From Seongchinamella unica (GTDB lineage Bacteria; Pseudomonadota; Gammaproteobacteria; Pseudomonadales; Halieaceae): a DNA stretch of 64,000 nt. Under the pieces are notes generated by a model. It did not search any database. It was not told the origin of the DNA and saw only the letters and a list, made by a program, of their open reading frames with translations. Both the position numbers and the translations under genes were made by a program. Below, one piece after another: positions 61,002 through 64,000 of this stretch; position 1 is the stretch's first letter; each line of letters starts with the position of its first letter. The stretch spans positions 62,001-126,000 of the forward strand of contig NZ_SMSE01000004.1 in assembly GCF_004354085.1 (NCBI RefSeq), in the 5' to 3' direction.

Positions 61002-61607
61002 TCAATAATCGCTAATACGGGTTCGCGTCAGCCGCCACTGCCCGCCAGACTTTTCCAGTTGGTACACGACGTTGCGGGTACCACCGCTGGGCTGGGCATT
61101 CACATCACCAGGGAGATACAGCGGAAAGCGCCGGACCAGCGACGTTTCCTCCACGGCAAAATCGTCGTGCCCCATATAACCGTCACTGACAGCCTGGTCC
61201 TCGCCCAGCTCTGGCAGCACAATCCGCTCGAGGGTCAGGTCGTCATTGACCACATAGGCCACCAGGGAGCCGTAACTTCCGCTACCTGCGGATGCAATGG
61301 CAACATAGACTTCCGGCCGCTGGTCGCTGTCCAGGTCGGCAATTTGCGCCCGGTAGGCCACGCCATCTACCTCCTCGCTGACATTGGCGCTGGTGCCGAC
61401 CACCCGCACTGTCAGCGAATTGAGCGAGCCCGAACCAGCGCTGGATACGACGACTTGAGTCCCTGCCAGTGACAGCACACAGGCCCCCTCCTGACGTATC
61501 TCACCGGTGCCACACTGGGAGCGTAGCGGACTTTCTGCGGCCATTAACAGCAGCGGCACGGCTGCGGCCAGCCCCAGCAACAGCTGAAATAAAGCGGTAG
61601 GCGTCAT
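61002..61607 (-). CDS. pliI: PliI-type periplasmic inhibitor of I-type lysozyme
   Basis: This 201-residue exported protein has a signal segment (MTPTALFQLLLGLAAAVPLL) from the ATG at 61607; a longer frame starts inside the next gene. The core follows the PliI pattern: AQIADLDSDQRPEVYVAIAS, AGSGSYGSLVAYVV, GYMGHDDFAVEETSLVRRFP and GGTRNVVYQLEKSGGQW. PliI proteins bind invertebrate-type lysozymes with the SGxY loop, here GSGSYG, and protect the wall from host or predator lysozyme. The call rests on these motifs as remembered, so fairly sure. It follows the phospholipase D gene on the same strand. Confidence 0.85.
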   Translation of the reverse strand: MTPTALFQLLLGLAAAVPLLLMAAESPLRSQCGTGEIRQEGACVLSLAGTQVVVSSAGSGSLNSLTVRVVGTSANVSEEVDGVAYRAQIADLDSDQRPEVYVAIASAGSGSYGSLVAYVVNDDLTLERIVLPELGEDQAVSDGYMGHDDFAVEETSLVRRFPLYLPGDVNAQPSGGTRNVVYQLEKSGGQWRLTRTRISDY

Positions 61608-61662
61608 GTATATGAAGCCTGGAGCGAATGCTTGCCGATGTGCGAAACCATGGCAGCGTCGG

Positions 61663-63201
61663 CTACATCTGCGAGTCGATCGGCAATAATCCAAAAAACC
61701 AGCTCTCCAGTTGCTGAAACACGGAATCCGAGGGCGAGGTGTAACGGACTTCGGTATCACTGCGCCAGCTGAGCCGCCCATCCTCGAGGCTCACCGACCA
61801 GCTGTTGCGGGGATGGAAGTCATCAGCAATGGCAGACCGCAACCTGCTGTTCAGTTCGGTGCTGTGAATCATCAGGCCGACCTCGGTATTGATTTTCAGC
61901 GAGCGAGGATCAAGATTGCTGCTACCGATAAACACCCGGTCGTCGTCCACCAGCATAAACTTGGCATGCAGGCCCAGTTTCTTGTCGACCACCGGTCCGC
62001 GCATATAACGCTCCCGGTCCCGGGCGTCGGCGCGTACCTCGTGGAGCTCGACCCCCGATTCCAGCAATTGCCTGACGTGTCCGTCATAGGCGGCATACGC
62101 GGATAGGTGGTTGTTGGAGCGCATGGAGTTGGTGAGCAGTCGCACCCGCACCCCGCGATCCACCGCCGCCGCCAGGCTCGTTTCCAGTTCCGGGGTAGGC
62201 ACCAGGTAGGCGCTGATGGCAATCAGTTCACTGTTGGCGCTGTCGATGGCCTGGCGCAGTTTGCGGGCCAGCTGGTCCGGCTTTTCCGCCTGCGCAGTGG
62301 GATCATCAGTAGCCGGGTCATCGGACAAAAACAGGGCGGCGCCGGAAACGGCATCCTTCGTCACCGCTTGCCAGCGTGCGGCCAGTTCCGGTTCCGTGCT
62401 CACCCTGACGGGCCCCGCGACGGCCTCGAGCTGCGCCCGCAGCTGCTGCAGATCTTCTTCGCTGGACTCTGCCTTCAACAACTGGCCGATGGGTATCGAC
62501 CAGCCGCTGTTCCAGAAACGGTCGAAATGCTGGCTCACCTGGGCGACGCTCTCACCCATGGCCAGTACCTCCATATCGCGAAAGTTGTATTGCGGGTGGT
62601 GCCCGAAGTACTCATCTGCCAGGTTACGGCCGCCGACAATCACCGCCCAGCCGTCGATGATGAGTGTCTTGTTGTGCATGCGGTGATTGACCCTGTTGAA
62701 ATCACCGGCATTGACCAGGGCCCTTCCCGCCGTGTCCGGCACCCGGTAAGCGTATGGGTTATACAGGCGCAGATCGATACCGGGGTGGGCGTCCAGGTGG
62801 CGCAGCATCTGGTCTTCCCGGGAGGTATACGAATCGTCCAGCAGCAGGCGGACCCTGACACCCCGGTCGGCGGCCGCCAGCAGATGGCCGACAAAGGCTG
62901 CGCCGCTGAAGTCCGGCATCCACAGAAAGGTCTCCAGCTCGATGGACTCATGGGCACTGTCGATGAGGGCAATACGCCAGTCGTAGGCCTCGTCGTAAGT
63001 GTTGAGAAGATGGAACCACTCCCGCGGGCTGTCTGCGGCGAGGTGCTGCCAGAATCGGTCGGAAGATGGGGCAAGAGATTGTTCGGCCGGCAGCTCAGCC
63101 CGCTGTAGCGGACTGGCACAGGCAACGAGTAGCAACAGCGCAAAACAGCCCGGGAGTGCCTGCTGCGGGATCTGCCCCAGAACCTTGATATTGATGGTCA
63201 C
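61663..63201 (-). CDS. Phospholipase D-family lipoprotein (cardiolipin synthase ClsC-like)
   Basis: This 512-residue protein has a lipoprotein signal (LLLVACASP, Cys near 28) and two HKD motifs: HNKTLIIDGWAVIVGGRN in the first half and HAKFMLVDDDRVFIGSSN in the second. The arrangement, with LETFLWMPDFSGAAFVGHLL and FNRVNHRMHNK, resembles ClsC/YmdC-type enzymes that make cardiolipin from phosphatidylglycerol and phosphatidylethanolamine. A transphosphatidylase role is likely, but the donor is not fixed. ATG at 63201. It precedes the lysozyme-inhibitor gene. Confidence 0.9.
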   Translation of the reverse strand: MTINIKVLGQIPQQALPGCFALLLLVACASPLQRAELPAEQSLAPSSDRFWQHLAADSPREWFHLLNTYDEAYDWRIALIDSAHESIELETFLWMPDFSGAAFVGHLLAAADRGVRVRLLLDDSYTSREDQMLRHLDAHPGIDLRLYNPYAYRVPDTAGRALVNAGDFNRVNHRMHNKTLIIDGWAVIVGGRNLADEYFGHHPQYNFRDMEVLAMGESVAQVSQHFDRFWNSGWSIPIGQLLKAESSEEDLQQLRAQLEAVAGPVRVSTEPELAARWQAVTKDAVSGAALFLSDDPATDDPTAQAEKPDQLARKLRQAIDSANSELIAISAYLVPTPELETSLAAAVDRGVRVRLLTNSMRSNNHLSAYAAYDGHVRQLLESGVELHEVRADARDRERYMRGPVVDKKLGLHAKFMLVDDDRVFIGSSNLDPRSLKINTEVGLMIHSTELNSRLRSAIADDFHPRNSWSVSLEDGRLSWRSDTEVRYTSPSDSVFQQLESWFFGLLPIDSQM

Positions 63202-63313
63202 AACAGCTGGCGATTACGCTCGCAGGGATCAGGTGGAGGCTTTCACTTTACCTCAGGGCCGCGCAGATGCAAGGCCGCAGAGGGAGTACCGCCAGCGCTG
63301 CCGGCAGCGGGTA

Positions 63314-63415
63314 CTAGAGATAGCCAAACAGGCCAATGGCGATGCATACTGCGCAGAATGCCTTGGCGATGGCGATCTCATCGAGCTCAAAGTTACTGTT
63401 GTTGAACCAGGACAT
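63314..63415 (-). CDS. Putative 33-residue membrane microprotein
   Basis: The product is short: MSWFNNSNFELDEIAIAKAF with a hydrophobic helix after it (CAVCIAIGLFGYL). The ATG at 63415 has GGAG 6 bp upstream, an ideal ribosome site. A polar N-terminus and one C-terminal helix fit a single-pass membrane microprotein. It lies on the same strand as the phospholipase D gene. No family is recognised. Confidence 0.5.
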   Translation of the reverse strand: MSWFNNSNFELDEIAIAKAFCAVCIAIGLFGYL

Positions 63416-63477
63416 GACCAGCTCCGTTGTTCTCTGTTACCAGCGTCTGTTGTAGCAAAGACCCTGTAAACCCTCAA

Positions 63478-64000
63478 TTACCGGTCATTACACGCGTCCA
63501 GGATACGCACCCGGCTGGGCCTGACCACTCCGCTACCCGGTTGCGCGCTGAAGTGGCCTACCAGCGGTTCGCCACAGCCGCTGCAACACCCCCGGGCATC
63601 GAGCCCCCAGGCCCCGAGTTGATAGGCATTGCGCTCTATCAGCAACTGGCCGCAGCTATGGCACCAGCTACTGCCGCCGCGCCTGTCGCGCACATTGCCG
63701 GTGTAGGCATGGCGCACGCCATTGGCCAGCGCTATGTCCCGTGCCCGGGTCAGGGTGCTCGCGGGGGTAGGGGCATGGTCCGGCATTTTCCAGTCCGGGT
63801 GAAACGCGGTGAAGTGCATGGGCACATCCGGCCCCAGCTCCTTGACCACCCAGCGGGTCATGGCATCGATTTCAGCGTCGCTGTCGTTCTCCCCGGGAAT
63901 CAGTAAGGTCGTCAGCTCCAGCCAGGTATTGGTTTCCCGCCGGATGTACACCAGCGTGTCCAGCACTGGCGCCAGGTGGCTGCCACAGATCCGGTAATAG
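63478..64000 (-). CDS. amrS: AmmeMemoRadiSam system radical SAM enzyme (N-terminus cut by window edge)
   Basis: The frame is open to the right edge and its 5' part lies beyond it. The visible 174 residues match the C-terminal half of the AmmeMemoRadiSam radical SAM protein: LDTLVYIRRETNTWLELTTL, LIPGENDS, MHFTAFHPDWKM, HAYTGNVRDRRGGSSWCHSC and LIERNAYQLGAWGLD. A second Cys pair (GCCSGCGEP) may bind metal. The CxxxCxxC cluster for the 4Fe-4S centre lies outside the window. The function of this system, with its Memo-like and AMMECR1 partners, is not settled. Confidence 0.9.
   Translation of the reverse strand, partial: YYRICGSHLAPVLDTLVYIRRETNTWLELTTLLIPGENDSDAEIDAMTRWVVKELGPDVPMHFTAFHPDWKMPDHAPTPASTLTRARDIALANGVRHAYTGNVRDRRGGSSWCHSCGQLLIERNAYQLGAWGLDARGCCSGCGEPLVGHFSAQPGSGVVRPSRVRILDACNDR

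Overview
The window is about 64 kb of G+C-rich, gene-dense chromosome from a Gram-negative bacterium, most likely a marine gammaproteobacterium. Halieaceae/Cellvibrionales-type gene content fits best, but this is inference from gene families only. Support comes from TonB and porin outer-membrane proteins, many lipoproteins, a rhombosortase with a GlyGly-CTERM substrate, a thermostable-hemolysin-family gene, a Cus-type RND pump and a methanethiol oxidase locus. I saw no rRNA, tRNA, CRISPR array or prophage. Both edges cut genes: putP at the left and a radical SAM enzyme at the right.

Layout. 0-9.2 kb: putP (partial), an aldo-keto-reductase remnant, a CaCA exchanger, an SDR, an exported alkyl-sulfatase-like hydrolase, a TauD-type dioxygenase, an ACT-domain malic enzyme and MtfA. 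9.6-19.8 kb: an LTA-synthase-family membrane enzyme, then a tightly packed ten-gene run on the minus strand. In transcription order the run is TPR protein, thermostable-hemolysin-family protein, AMP-dependent ligase, heme-oxygenase-like di-iron protein, SDR, response regulator, histidine kinase, cupredoxin, FTR1 iron permease and an outer-membrane-like protein. Several genes overlap and no gap exceeds 9 bp. 20.2-23.4 kb: porin and BCCT transporter. 23.6 kb: a REP-associated tyrosine transposase (RAYT). 24.4-29.8 kb: a PadR regulator divergent from a TonB receptor plus Ntn-hydrolase acylase pair. 29.9-33 kb: NYN-domain protein, beta-barrel protein, Blc lipocalin and a DUF3365 heme protein. 33-41 kb: threonine aldolase, then a copper/silver efflux operon (small Cys/His-rich protein, CusC-like, CusB, CusA, PepSY protein). 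41-44.3 kb: a methanethiol-oxidase locus (MauG-like, MtoX, SCO). 44.4-53.8 kb: mixed metabolic genes, lipoproteins and regulators. 53.9-58 kb: vWA/VIT protein with a GlyGly-CTERM tail, its rhombosortase and an acyltransferase. 58-64 kb: dimethylglycine-dehydrogenase-like flavoenzyme, small membrane proteins, PliI-type lysozyme inhibitor, phospholipase D and AmmeMemoRadiSam enzyme.

Two systems stand out. The first is the ten-gene run. It joins an acyl-activating ligase, a GNAT-like hemolysin-family protein, an iron-dependent oxygenase and a reductase to a two-component system and iron import. A possible OmpR-type box lies in front of the first gene. It looks like a self-regulated, iron-linked pathway making a small acyl or lipid molecule. 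The second is a family of inverted repeats sharing the core GGGGTCAGAGTAAAAACTC. They are scattered only between 6.6 and 31.8 kb around the RAYT gene, mostly against stop codons. One copy supplies the C-terminal tail and stop codon of the PadR regulator.
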